Below, piece by piece: positions 46,303 to 55,720 of a DNA stretch of 64,000 nucleotides. The stretch comes from Barthelona sp. PCE (Eukaryota; Metamonada: BaSk clade). The DNA is taken from assembly GCA_040285745.1 (NCBI GenBank), contig JAUFOR010000008.1, forward strand, positions 744,001-808,000, written 5' to 3'. Under the pieces are notes generated by a model. That model saw only the letters and a list, made by a program, of their open reading frames with translations. It made no database searches and was not told the DNA's origin. The position numbers and the translations under genes are program-made. Within the stretch, counting starts at the first letter, position 1; each line of letters starts with the position of its first letter.

Positions 46303-49146
46303 ATGCGGGACAGGGCAGGTTCACATCAAACACACGAAAGTCCTTCTAAGGGCCGGGGGCGAGCAGTAGGAGTCCAGGTTGCAGTGAGATTAAGACGTCC
46401 AGTAACTATAGCAGAGAAGCAACAGTCTTCAGAGCCTATTTATGCAGACGTGGTGCAAAACAGCATGATATTGACCGACAGGGGACACAGATATGAATTT
46501 CCGTACGATAACGTGTTTGGGCCTGACGTTGACCAAGAAGCTATCTTTTCTTCCAGTGTTGAACCGCTAATTGCACACTTTCTGAACGGATTCAACGCAA
46601 CAGTGCTTGCATATGGATGTACAAACGCGGGAAAGACATACACATTGGGAACGTCGTTGGTTACGAGTCGTATTGGTTATTCTGAAGCTGGAATAGTTCC
46701 CCGTGCAATGGAGCACATATTCAAAGAGCGAGCGGCAAAGATGGAGTTCACAGTGTCGTTCATTGAGATTTACAATCGTAGTGTTATAGATTTGTTGAGC
46801 CATAATTCATCTTCAGAGATCGCAGCAAGATTCACAGCCAATCACGTTTCAATGCCAACGTTGACCGTAGAGCCAGTTAAGAGCGCGGAAGAGGCGATTG
46901 CTTATCTCCAACAGGGTATTACTGAGCGCAGAATTCGGGAGACAGAGGCAAACCCGCAGAGCTCACGGTCTCATGCCATTTTTATGGTGCGAATGGTGCA
47001 CAAAGGATACACATCATCCTTCTTCTTCTGCGATCTAGCGGGAAGCGAAAGCCAGAAGAAAGCCAAGACCAAAGGGCAAGGGTTCCGTGAGCACGTGGCG
47101 ATCAATCAGGGCTTGAGCGTCTTGAACGCCTGCATTCGCGCGCTTGCCGCCAAGAAGAAGCACATTCCCTTCCGAGAACACACGCTGACAATGATGTTGC
47201 GTGAGTCGTTGGGTGGTAATTCACAGACGCTCATGCTTGTGTGCGTATCACCAGCGCATGATGTTATACGACAGTCTCTCATAACCTTGAAGCACGGACG
47301 TCGTGCGCGCTCCGTCACAAACAGACTTATTCGAGTTAAGGCCCAACCTCCTGAAGATCCTGGCAAGAGATTGGAGAACGCATACAATGAGATACGAAGG
47401 CTGCGCTGTGAGCAAGTTGAGGCTGCATTCACAAAGGATGGGATCGACATACGCGAGAGTATGGTCCTTGACTACCTAGGAGAGCATTTCCCGACTCTCA
47501 TGTCAAAGAAAGATCGTGAAGAGGAAAAGAAAAAAGCAAAAGAACGGCCGAGCTTCAATATATATAAACGCGACATGTTGAGCCTTATCCAACAGGTTGA
47601 AATGGAGAAGCTTGATGATGGTAAGTTCATACGCAAAGACCCTGGGGCCAACTTTGCCGTGCAGGTTGATCTGACAGGTGCAGGCCAGACACAGATCGCC
47701 GCCAGCTTTGAGAGCTCACCCAACCAGAAAAGCATTGTTGTCGACTCCGACAACGATGAGTTACAGTGGGAGGACAAGATGATGTCTTTACATTTCAAGG
47801 TTGCGCCGATGCTGAGGAACGACAAGAGCGATGCAGTGATCCTGGATACGATGGTGCCACGTCAGCGCACAGATTCATTGAGCGGTGAGCTGAAATCATT
47901 TGAGGACCGTAACGTAATCAAGAACGACGATGTTCTTTTGGCATTCAACGATGTTGCTGTACCTGATGAGAGCCGTACATACAGAGATCACTTCTTCGAC
48001 GAGGGTAAACGACGACTGAGGTCAGTATTTGCGAACGAACTTAAGGAGGCGGGGAGATTTACGACTTCTTCGTTTGCATACGTTCGAGGTTCCTTTTATG
48101 AGTTCATCAAGAGACTCGGTATTGGAACGGGAGATGCCATGCGGGAGTTACGTGAGCAGAAAGTTATGTTCAACGCAAACATGGCGAAGAAGCTTGCTGT
48201 TGGCCGCAGTCGCTGTGAAGTTTTTGAGCGAAAAATGGAACAATACAAGCACGATCCGAACGGCGAAAAGAGCCAACAGTACCGATCCAAGTATGAAAAA
48301 GCGCACAAGTTGTTTATCCAATTCAGTGACGACGTTTCACAAGAGTTAGAAGGATTTGACATACAGATTGACATGTTTAACAAGCTTCATGACGGCTGTA
48401 AGGCTACGCAGGAGCTTATTGCACAGATGGGTCTCAAGCAGTTTACTTTTTCTCAGTTCTTCAACAGGCTTGTGGGTCAGATGACCTTCATTGGACGAAC
48501 GATTGCCATATATTCAGAGGTGCTCAAGAGACAACGAGGAGAAGAGGTCGACGACACAGATGTTGTTGATGTTAAGGTTTCAGAGCTCCTTATGCAGTCA
48601 CAGAGCGAGAACGAGATGCTGGTTGAGAAGTACAAGGAGGAGATGAAGGGGTTGCGTGCTTGTCTCAAGTTCTGTTTGAACGATGATCCGGTGCTCCTCA
48701 ACATTGCTGGATACCTCATGGATCAGTTAGAAGCCCTTCACAAGTATCTTTCTCGGTCTAACTCACTCATGCTCAGTGTGACAAAGTACAAACAACAGGT
48801 TCACGAGCAATCCTTTTCGATAGAAGGACTGCAGCGGCGGTTAGATGATCAAGCTGTTACTGTGCGCAAGTTGAATAATGACAAGAGGACCATGCAGGCC
48901 ACAGTGGAGAAGATGGAAATGCGTATGCAGCATAGCGCAGATTCAAGCACGAAGTTTGAGGAGCTTAGAGAGAAATACGAGGAGTTAAGAGATAATTACG
49001 AAGAGTTAAGAGCGAAGTATGATCGACAGAGCCAAACACTGTCATTAAAATCAAGAGCCTTGCTTGATCTAGCAACGGACTTCGCCCGATCTACAAATAT
49101 AACACCACGAACAATATCAGTACCTCTAGCACGTATTGAAGAATAA
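46303..49146 (+). CDS. Kinesin with N-terminal motor, kinesin-4-like (947 aa)
   Basis: A plus-end-type microtubule motor. The motor domain spans about residues 24-350. P-loop AYGCTNAGKTYTLG, switch 1 NPQSSRSHAIF, switch 2 DLAGSE, and the HIPFREHTLTMMLRESLGGNSQT block are all intact. SLGGNSQTLMLVCVSP and the following TLKHGRRARSVTN resemble kinesin-4/KIF4/KIF27 types. Residues about 350-550 are a charged linker. Coiled-coil segments follow, most regular at residues about 830-920 with tandem EELREKY/EELRDNY/EELRAKY units. There is no recognisable cargo domain. Possible jobs are spindle/midzone or ciliary length control (family-based inference). It converges with the next gene, with one base between the stop codons. 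Confidence 0.9.
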   Translation: MRDRAGSHQTHESPSKGRGRAVGVQVAVRLRRPVTIAEKQQSSEPIYADVVQNSMILTDRGHRYEFPYDNVFGPDVDQEAIFSSSVEPLIAHFLNGFNATVLAYGCTNAGKTYTLGTSLVTSRIGYSEAGIVPRAMEHIFKERAAKMEFTVSFIEIYNRSVIDLLSHNSSSEIAARFTANHVSMPTLTVEPVKSAEEAIAYLQQGITERRIRETEANPQSSRSHAIFMVRMVHKGYTSSFFFCDLAGSESQKKAKTKGQGFREHVAINQGLSVLNACIRALAAKKKHIPFREHTLTMMLRESLGGNSQTLMLVCVSPAHDVIRQSLITLKHGRRARSVTNRLIRVKAQPPEDPGKRLENAYNEIRRLRCEQVEAAFTKDGIDIRESMVLDYLGEHFPTLMSKKDREEEKKKAKERPSFNIYKRDMLSLIQQVEMEKLDDGKFIRKDPGANFAVQVDLTGAGQTQIAASFESSPNQKSIVVDSDNDELQWEDKMMSLHFKVAPMLRNDKSDAVILDTMVPRQRTDSLSGELKSFEDRNVIKNDDVLLAFNDVAVPDESRTYRDHFFDEGKRRLRSVFANELKEAGRFTTSSFAYVRGSFYEFIKRLGIGTGDAMRELREQKVMFNANMAKKLAVGRSRCEVFERKMEQYKHDPNGEKSQQYRSKYEKAHKLFIQFSDDVSQELEGFDIQIDMFNKLHDGCKATQELIAQMGLKQFTFSQFFNRLVGQMTFIGRTIAIYSEVLKRQRGEEVDDTDVVDVKVSELLMQSQSENEMLVEKYKEEMKGLRACLKFCLNDDPVLLNIAGYLMDQLEALHKYLSRSNSLMLSVTKYKQQVHEQSFSIEGLQRRLDDQAVTVRKLNNDKRTMQATVEKMEMRMQHSADSSTKFEELREKYEELRDNYEELRAKYDRQSQTLSLKSRALLDLATDFARSTNITPRTISVPLARIEE

Positions 49147-49147
49147 T

Positions 49148-50812
49148 TTACAGATCCTCATCGGAAGAGTCAGACCAAAGATCCAAAGCGTTGACGCTAT
49201 TTTCAGCCTCAATATCGCGAACATATTCGGTAACCTCAATAGGTTCCTCACGCAGTTCGACGATTTTTTGAGCTTGTCTCATTGCAAACGGCTCATTGCG
49301 ATCCATGGCCTCCTTAAATGAATTGAGTGTTTTTAGTTGCATTCTCTTTCTGAGTACACGATGGAGCTTTGCCTGCTTTTCTTTTTTGCGCTCCTCATCC
49401 TCATTGTACACCTTCCGCGCCGTCAGAAGCATCTGTCTATGGTGATCATGGCCGCGTTCCATTTTTTTAGTAAAGGTAGCACCCAACCTCTTGTCGCTTT
49501 CCTTCTTGAAATCATCAAATACGACGTTTCGACCTACGGGAACAACGCTAAACTTCTTTGGATGGTCATATACACTATCCTTATTGACCACATCTTGGGA
49601 AGGTAGTAGGAAGGCGTCCAGTTCTGTGAATTCGCGTCTCTGCCTTTGCGGTACCAATGTGCTATCAACAGATAGTTTGGGAGCCTCCATACCGAGCGCA
49701 ATGGGTTCTCCAAGAGGCTTTTTGGCAAAGGCAGTTATAAAGTTGTCGCTCAAGTCCTGCAGCTCGCCCTTGAACTTATTGGCCTTCTCATCATATTTGC
49801 CTTCAAGGTCGTAATCCATAAAGACAACCCTTGTGCTCTTTGCAAATCTCTCGTGGTCGGGGCCATCGACAAGCAACAAATTATCCTCGATATTTGGTCC
49901 CAATGACTTGGGTGCAGTGCTTAACCTCTTCTTCTTTCTCTTTGAACGCTTTGTGGGCGAGAGCTTCGGCTTCGTATCGTTCGGTGATGCCTGGAAGTGA
50001 TTGTTGGTGGCTATACTTGGAGAAGCCATACTGAAGGAAGTGGTTGACATTTCACCACCTTCATCTTGGATGAAGCCGAACAAGCTTGGTCTGCGCAGCG
50101 CCACGTCCTTCAGGTTATCGTTAAAGCTTGCCCTTGAGAATGAAGACACACTTCTAATGCGCTGTGTCCTTTTTGCAACCTCCGTTGCGGGGAATATCGC
50201 ATCAAGCGTATCAGGGACCAATTGGGCCTCAAGCATTGGCTCGTGCTCGCGAGGAGATATCGTCTCACGTGGTGTGTGGGGCATTGAGTGAGCTTTAGTG
50301 ACTTCAACACCAGCTAGTTCCGTCATTGTGCGCTCAAGAGTTCGCCCAGATACCGGGCGCAGCTCCTCCGCAGTACCATGCAGCAGGGCTTTCGAGCGCT
50401 GATTCTCCGTATCCATCATAATACTGCGAAATATATCGCGCTTGGACAAGGAATTAAAATATCTCTTCTTTTCCTTCAGTTGTTCCAGTTGGATTTTCTC
50501 TTTCTTCAGCAGTTGACGCGATGTCCTGTCCTCTGCTGTTGTGTATGTCCCTGATTTTGGTTGAGAAAAGAACCTATGTGTGGAATCTCTTCGTTTAAGA
50601 ACATAGTCGACTTCAGAGTCTTTATCTGAGTCGCTGTCATCGTACACTTTTGTTATTACTTCTGAATCGAGGTTACCTATACTCCTATCGAATTCATCCA
50701 TCTGTTTGTATGTGCTATTGACCAATTTCTTTTCACTCTTCTTCTTGAGCTTGTCCAATGCCCTTCGTTCCTTACGGATCTGCACCAGTCGAGAGGTGCG
50801 AGTCGATATCAT
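49148..50812 (-). CDS. Basic, charged protein (554 aa), unknown
   Basis: I do not recognise the family. It starts MISTRTSRLVQIRKERR with a basic helical N-terminus. Then comes an acidic serine run (DDSDSDKDSE) near residue 60, a coiled-coil-like stretch around residues 95-125, a long Ser/Pro/Thr-rich disordered middle containing a lysine patch (KRSKRKKKRLS) near residue 290, and a C-terminal third with helical, highly charged sequence (VYNEDEERKKEKQAKLHRVLR) ending acidic (LWSDSSDEDL). It has no membrane span or catalytic motif. Composition suggests a nuclear, nucleolar or cytoskeleton-linked scaffold. Stop codon is 1 bp from that of the convergent kinesin gene. Confidence 0.7.
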   Translation of the reverse strand: MISTRTSRLVQIRKERRALDKLKKKSEKKLVNSTYKQMDEFDRSIGNLDSEVITKVYDDSDSDKDSEVDYVLKRRDSTHRFFSQPKSGTYTTAEDRTSRQLLKKEKIQLEQLKEKKRYFNSLSKRDIFRSIMMDTENQRSKALLHGTAEELRPVSGRTLERTMTELAGVEVTKAHSMPHTPRETISPREHEPMLEAQLVPDTLDAIFPATEVAKRTQRIRSVSSFSRASFNDNLKDVALRRPSLFGFIQDEGGEMSTTSFSMASPSIATNNHFQASPNDTKPKLSPTKRSKRKKKRLSTAPKSLGPNIEDNLLLVDGPDHERFAKSTRVVFMDYDLEGKYDEKANKFKGELQDLSDNFITAFAKKPLGEPIALGMEAPKLSVDSTLVPQRQRREFTELDAFLLPSQDVVNKDSVYDHPKKFSVVPVGRNVVFDDFKKESDKRLGATFTKKMERGHDHHRQMLLTARKVYNEDEERKKEKQAKLHRVLRKRMQLKTLNSFKEAMDRNEPFAMRQAQKIVELREEPIEVTEYVRDIEAENSVNALDLWSDSSDEDL

Positions 50813-51308
50813 GCTGGAAAAGGGTTGAGAAGTTTGAAACGTTTCAGTATGTCTTTGTAAATTTTCAAAGGAAAGCCTTCAGAAGTATCCTTTTTTTGAG
50901 AGTGCTAACGTAAAGGATGTTCAATTTTAAGGGTTTATGTGCTGAACTTTTATTGCATCTAACTCCTCACCAGTTAGTCAATATATATATTCAGTCCAGA
51001 GTGTTTAAATTGTATGATGGCCATAATATTTCCATAAAACTATTGTTCAACCGTTAAAAGAAAGATTTTTTGGTATAGTTGTGTAATGATGAGACAATAA
51101 CAGTAATGTGACAGAACAAGGTTGAAATATTTACTGAATGTCTGGTAATTATGTTTAAATAAAGCTTCAAAGTAGTAGTTAGCAATATCATTCTGCAGGT
51201 TTGTGTAAACTTTCATTCTTTGACATTCACATTTTATTTTGTGTCTTTTAGGGTAGGTCTACATCAGCTTATTTCATCAATTTTGTATCTAAATAATTCC
51301 CCTTTTCC
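50813..51308. other. Divergent promoter region, no gene seen
   Basis: About 500 bp between divergent starts of the 554-aa protein and the p24 gene. It is AT-rich with a TATATATAT tract near 50980. Near the p24 start it carries ATTTCATCAATTTTGTA at 51271-51287, very similar to the bases just before the kinesin-14 ATG. Confidence 0.5.
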
Positions 51309-51938
51309 ATGCTAAAGTTTTTAATTTTGGCGGTTCTGGTGCTTTCAGTGAGTGCCCTACATTTCAATCTTCCCGAAAACAAGCAGATGTGCTTCGTTGA
51401 GGAACTTGCAGATCATCAAATGTTTGCTGTTCTTTACCACGCTAAAACCACTGCTATTCAAGGCACAGACGGGCATGTCAACCGACTGGGGGGACATATC
51501 GAGATCAGAGATCCTGACGGAAAGATCATACAAAAACCACGAATTGAAGATCATGATCGTATTGTTTTTACGACATCTAAAGAGGGACGTCATCAGATTT
51601 GCTTCTGGGCAGACCATCACAGGTTTACAAAATTTTTGAGACAGATCAGTATTGACTTTGAGTTCAAGTATGGTGCTGATGCCATTGATTATGAAGCTGT
51701 AGCTGAATCGCAACATTTTGACGAGCTTGCAACGTCCGTATACGAACTGCACCAACATTCTGAAGACATTCTGAAAGAATACACATACCTCAAGCATCGT
51801 GAGAAGGATTGGCGAGCAACCAGTGATCACACATCCAGTCGTGTTAAATTCTGGCTTGCTTTCGAGATTATTCTGATGCTGGGATGTACATATATTCAGA
51901 TTCGTCACTTCAAACAGTTCTTAAGACCGTTTTATTAA
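51309..51938 (+). CDS. TMED: p24/TMED (emp24/gp25L) cargo receptor (209 aa)
   Basis: A type I membrane protein of COPI/COPII vesicles. Residues 1-16 form a signal peptide (MLKFLILAVLVLSVSA). The luminal GOLD domain follows, with the two conserved Cys (KQMCFVEEL and HQICFWADH). A coiled-coil region (HSEDILKEYTYLKHREKDW) precedes one transmembrane span (residues about 178-196, FWLAFEIILMLGCTYIQI), then a short cytosolic tail RHFKQFLRPFY. The tail has a single aromatic pair and no terminal di-lysine, so ER export rather than KKxx retrieval is favoured. Normal family length and layout. Confidence 0.93.
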   Translation: MLKFLILAVLVLSVSALHFNLPENKQMCFVEELADHQMFAVLYHAKTTAIQGTDGHVNRLGGHIEIRDPDGKIIQKPRIEDHDRIVFTTSKEGRHQICFWADHHRFTKFLRQISIDFEFKYGADAIDYEAVAESQHFDELATSVYELHQHSEDILKEYTYLKHREKDWRATSDHTSSRVKFWLAFEIILMLGCTYIQIRHFKQFLRPFY

Positions 51939-52314
51939 GCACTAGTAAAACTAGCAATGTATTTTTTTCTTCTACGGTATTTTTGGCCCTTTTATTCATT
52001 AACACACGGATATGAGCGTCGTTTTTGATGAAAATTAGTGTTGTAGTGGCAAGTTGCCGGCTTGATATTTATGTTTTCATTATTATCATTTCAAGATTAA
52101 ATTAGCAGCTAAATTGATGAAACATTAACAGTTATGCATACTATTAAGAGGATATTTCTTGGATTATACGTGGAAATCCATTTTTAAGTGATTTGAGAGT
52201 TTACACTGTTTATTTTATCATGATAAGGACAATTATGAAATGTCTTCCATCCAACAACGAAACATTGAATACTTTTCAGTGTGTTTCACGCTATTTTACC
52301 ATTTTCACTTACTA
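51939..52314. other. AT-rich spacer, no gene seen
   Basis: 376 bp between the p24 stop and the start of the WD40-like gene. Mostly A/T-rich with no recognisable RNA or coding signal. TTTTCACTTACTA stands directly before the next ATG. Confidence 0.5.
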
Positions 52315-53796
52315 ATGGAGCCTGTAGATGAGATAAGTGAAAAGGACGTTATGCTTTCTTTGTACGTTGAGGCATATGAACAATCAGAAGAATACATTGA
52401 CCCATATCACCTACCACCACAAGTAGCAAAGATTCCGCTTGGGTTAGAGGGCTTTAAAGAGACATTTCAGGATGTGCGTGAGCGTAGGGAGTTGTACGAT
52501 CAGGTAGATGTTGCGGAAGACTTGTTGATCAAGTATTCACATCACAGAAAGCAGGCAGCAAAGGTTAACGTTGGCGTTCGCCCAGTGTTGCCCACAGACT
52601 ACGAATTTTTGCTGCGGTTGCGACCATGCTCATCCAGATCATCGTACAGCGATCAGGTCTCTGATGATTCTGTCAGAATTCGGATAACTGCAGCGCTTAA
52701 GCTCGATGACGAGTACGTTGTCATAATGGGTGGCGGGGTTCGCATCATGGCATACCGTTTGAAGCAAGAGGGGGTGTTGTTTAACTACTCGTTGCCACCC
52801 ACAAAGGATGATGAGAAGCTGTATTGCAGTCACGTCTTTCAGGAGGACGAAGGCAACGCCATATTGGCCGTGGGAACAACGTCCAACAGGATCATCATCT
52901 TCGAGATGTCGTCAAAGAAGTGTACTTTGCTATGTGTCTTGGCTTCTGAGCTGAGCGAGTCGGAGTTTGTGCTTGCAGACATCCAGGTTTGCGGAGAGTT
53001 TGTCTTCGGCCTTGACAATTCGGGCATGCTTTCAGTGTGGCGCTACAGATCTCGCGATCCGGATGGATGGGTGCTGAACCCAAAGCGAATTTATTCGCAG
53101 CTGATTGTGAACCTGCCCAGTAATTCGTTCCAGGGAGTGCTAAAGTTGCGCATGCAGTACGATCCCACAATGAATATCCTTTACGTTGCCACATCAGCGG
53201 TGGGTATTGTAGCGTATGTGGTTAACGGTGACACTGTGATTAAGAGGAGCTCCACCCCTATCTCCACGCACGTGCACCCCTCGGGCGTGTACGATTTCGT
53301 GCTTGTTGATAAGGGCGTCGCAATTAGCACAGCTGCTGACGGGTCTTGGTTGGCGTGGCAGATAAACAGTGTGCAACAGTCCCAGCAGGAGTTGCCACAC
53401 GATGCTTCAAGTCACCCGAGACTGCAGCGCGCGTTTGATGCAGGTAAAAAGCCGCGTTCATTCTGCATTAACGGATCGTGTAGACTGTTCGGTAGTGAAC
53501 TGAGGCGGAGTAATTTTAAGGAACAGTTTTTGTTTACTCCACGAAGCGAAAAGCGCGGTAAAAGCCGTGTCAGCATCGGGCTTGATATATTCTCATTGGA
53601 AGGTATGGATACACCCCCTAAAAACGGTTTTTCTACTTTTTTACGGAAACCCGTCTCTTATATTCGTTTTGATGGTATTGAGGAGGACCGTGTCGAGTCA
53701 GTGAGCGTCTCAAAGGATATGAATATTGTAGTTGTGGGTATGTCGAATAATCAGGTAGTTATTTATTCAAGATACTGGCAGGATCCTTATATGTAA
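52315..53796 (+). CDS. WD40-like beta-propeller protein (493 aa), unknown
   Basis: I do not recognise the family. It starts at the ATG of MEPVDEISEKDVMLSLYVEA; a farther in-frame ATG at 52240 adds a hydrophobic stretch over the likely promoter. Residues 1-115 are acidic and helical. From about residue 130 several WD-like strands appear: AALKLDDEYVVIMGGG, NAILAVGTTSNRIIIFE, VCGEFVFGLDNSGMLSVWRY, VLVDKGVAISTAADGSWLAWQ, and SVSVSKDMNIVVVGMSNNQVVIYSRY at the end. That fits one seven-bladed propeller. No enzyme motif. The partner complex is unknown; ciliary, ribosome-biogenesis and trafficking propellers all remain possible. Confidence 0.75.
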   Translation: MEPVDEISEKDVMLSLYVEAYEQSEEYIDPYHLPPQVAKIPLGLEGFKETFQDVRERRELYDQVDVAEDLLIKYSHHRKQAAKVNVGVRPVLPTDYEFLLRLRPCSSRSSYSDQVSDDSVRIRITAALKLDDEYVVIMGGGVRIMAYRLKQEGVLFNYSLPPTKDDEKLYCSHVFQEDEGNAILAVGTTSNRIIIFEMSSKKCTLLCVLASELSESEFVLADIQVCGEFVFGLDNSGMLSVWRYRSRDPDGWVLNPKRIYSQLIVNLPSNSFQGVLKLRMQYDPTMNILYVATSAVGIVAYVVNGDTVIKRSSTPISTHVHPSGVYDFVLVDKGVAISTAADGSWLAWQINSVQQSQQELPHDASSHPRLQRAFDAGKKPRSFCINGSCRLFGSELRRSNFKEQFLFTPRSEKRGKSRVSIGLDIFSLEGMDTPPKNGFSTFLRKPVSYIRFDGIEEDRVESVSVSKDMNIVVVGMSNNQVVIYSRYWQDPYM

Positions 53797-53920
53797 AAAA
53801 CGTGTCTTTGTATTGGGTTGAATGTATATGAGCAGGATCTATCCTGCATTTAGTTGTGAATGTTGTTTTTGTCTTTTGAACACTTTACCTTTTCTTTTTG
53901 TATTATATATTCAGTTGCTC

Positions 53921-54580
53921 ATGTCAAGCAAGCTTGTTCCTGTCGAAAAGAGCGATTTACTACTGGGTAATCGATATGTATTTGCATACAATGTGCAAGA
54001 TAGCATTACGTGCTTTGAAGGGTATTTGTACGCTTCAAATGGACAGTACTTCATTTTGGGAGACAAGCCTGTGCGAAAAACATACCCCAAACTGCACCTT
54101 TTGCGCAGTAGGGGTATTGTCTTAATGCTCTGCAGGGAGGACGATATTTTGACTGATTCCCAGCTGACAACGTTCAATATCAACGATCAGAAGTTGGCAG
54201 CGCACCTTGATAAACAAAGATATTTGCGTGAGTTGGAGGATGAATGTGCTCGTTTAAATCAGGATTCAAAGCTAGTGGAGCTGTTCCACCACCTGTGCAT
54301 GTTCTGGACGGACGATATGTTCACTCTCAATCCGCAGACAGGGACAATCACTGATCCTGACGGAAGGACAATTAGTCAACCGTGGAGGAGCATTGAACCG
54401 AACCAGCCACGTATCCAGAAGTCTATTGATAACTTCTGGAAGGGATCAAACGCCCCTTCTGCACAGTTTTTACCACCAAAGAGCGGTGAGTTATTGATGG
54501 AGATACAACCTTTTTTACAACAGATAAGAAGTGGTAGCGCACCCAGGCGCTCTAAGAAGAAGCGCAACAGGCGCAAGTAA
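53921..54580 (+). CDS. Hypothetical protein with basic tail (219 aa)
   Basis: I do not recognise this gene. The start is ATG of MSSKLVPVEKSDLLLGNRYV; 33 codons upstream are open but hydrophobic and AT-rich. It is a soluble mixed alpha/beta sequence with GYLYASNGQYFILGDKPVRK in the first third and a helical middle (LRELEDECARLNQD). The C-terminus is very basic (RSGSAPRRSKKKRNRRK), suggesting nuclear localisation or RNA/DNA binding. It ends 22 bp from the convergent CDK20-like gene. Confidence 0.65.
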   Translation: MSSKLVPVEKSDLLLGNRYVFAYNVQDSITCFEGYLYASNGQYFILGDKPVRKTYPKLHLLRSRGIVLMLCREDDILTDSQLTTFNINDQKLAAHLDKQRYLRELEDECARLNQDSKLVELFHHLCMFWTDDMFTLNPQTGTITDPDGRTISQPWRSIEPNQPRIQKSIDNFWKGSNAPSAQFLPPKSGELLMEIQPFLQQIRSGSAPRRSKKKRNRRK

Positions 54581-54602
54581 ACAGTTTCTTTATTTCAAAC
54601 AC

Positions 54603-55571
54603 TCACAGCGCCATTTTTGCAATTCGTGCCATGATTTGGGAGTGATCCGGTTCTGTCTTTGCTGAAGACTCGTGTATTCGGTGGTCTACTCGCTCAAATT
54701 GTATTGTATTTGAAAAAAACGGATGGTTCAGAGCATCAAACGCTGACATTCGCTGCGACGGATAGCAAATCAGATTCTGAAGCAGATCCAAGAGGTCTGG
54801 GGGCGTATACGGCGGCAAAAAGTCGCTTAAGAGGGTGGATTGCTCGTTTGAGAAGGTTATCTTGTCGTAATCAGGGAGATCATTGACCTCACTCGGGGTA
54901 CCTAAAACTTCAATAACTCGATGCAGTTGATCGATGTCAGTGTCACCACTGAACAGTGGCGACCCGCAAAGCATCTCTGCTATGACCACACCGAGACCCC
55001 ACGTGTCTACCTTAAAGTCATACTCAATGCTGCCCCACAAGACTTCGGGAGCTCTGTACCATCTTGTCGCACCGACGTTTGACAGGGGCCTCTCGTCGTC
55101 AGTCGCTAGGTGCCAGTCGGGGTGCACTCTGCTCATTCCGAAGTCAGCGAGCTTGACGGTTCCGTCTTTGGTGATGAGTACATTGCCCGGCTTCACATCT
55201 CTATGCATAACACCAGTCATGTGACACATAACTAGGGCGCATGTTAGCTGAAATGCAATACTCTTAACCATCCCTAAAGATAGTGGAGCTGAGAACGGTG
55301 TCAGCAGCTCCGCCAAAGTGTGGGGGACGTATTCAGTTACGATTATAAGGTCATTGTTGTCAACAAATACGTCAAATACGTCAATGACGTTCATGTGCTG
55401 GACAGCTTTGAGAGTATGAATCTCTCTGAGTAACATCTTTGGGAATTCTGACAAAACAGGAATTGTGATCCGTTTCATTGCTACTACTTGTTCAAACTTG
55501 GAGTCATATGCACGAGAAACAGACCCAAATTGGCCTTCTCCAACGTGTTCTATGTTAGAAAACCTGACCAT
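54603..55571 (-). CDS. CDK20: CDK20/CCRK-like protein kinase (322 aa)
   Basis: A CMGC serine/threonine kinase. It has the glycine loop VGEGQFGSV, VAMKRI (catalytic Lys), HRDVKPGNVL, DFGMSR and GATRWYRAPEVLWG. The CDK20 (cell-cycle-related kinase) group is favoured by GSPLFSGDTDIDQLHRVIEVLGTPSE, LPDYDKITF and CYPSQRMSAFDALNHPFF near the C-terminus, each matching that group. PSTAIRE is absent (FPKMLLREIHTL takes its place). In other eukaryotes CDK20 controls ciliary assembly via ICK/MAK-type kinases, in keeping with CEP19 in this window. Start at MVRFSNIEHVG; the preceding TTG is ignored. A generic CDK is the alternative. Confidence 0.85.
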   Translation of the reverse strand: MVRFSNIEHVGEGQFGSVSRAYDSKFEQVVAMKRITIPVLSEFPKMLLREIHTLKAVQHMNVIDVFDVFVDNNDLIIVTEYVPHTLAELLTPFSAPLSLGMVKSIAFQLTCALVMCHMTGVMHRDVKPGNVLITKDGTVKLADFGMSRVHPDWHLATDDERPLSNVGATRWYRAPEVLWGSIEYDFKVDTWGLGVVIAEMLCGSPLFSGDTDIDQLHRVIEVLGTPSEVNDLPDYDKITFSNEQSTLLSDFLPPYTPPDLLDLLQNLICYPSQRMSAFDALNHPFFSNTIQFERVDHRIHESSAKTEPDHSQIMARIAKMAL

Positions 55572-55720
55572 CAAAAAAACTTGTGTGAACGATAACTAAA
55601 GAGTGCTTAACCAATCATAAACATTGTACAGAGCCAGCAGAAAAATTGTGGACCTGCAACGAAAAGGATAAGAGAGAAGTAGCAGTGTTATTCACTTTTG
55701 CTTCTATTTCATCAATTTGT

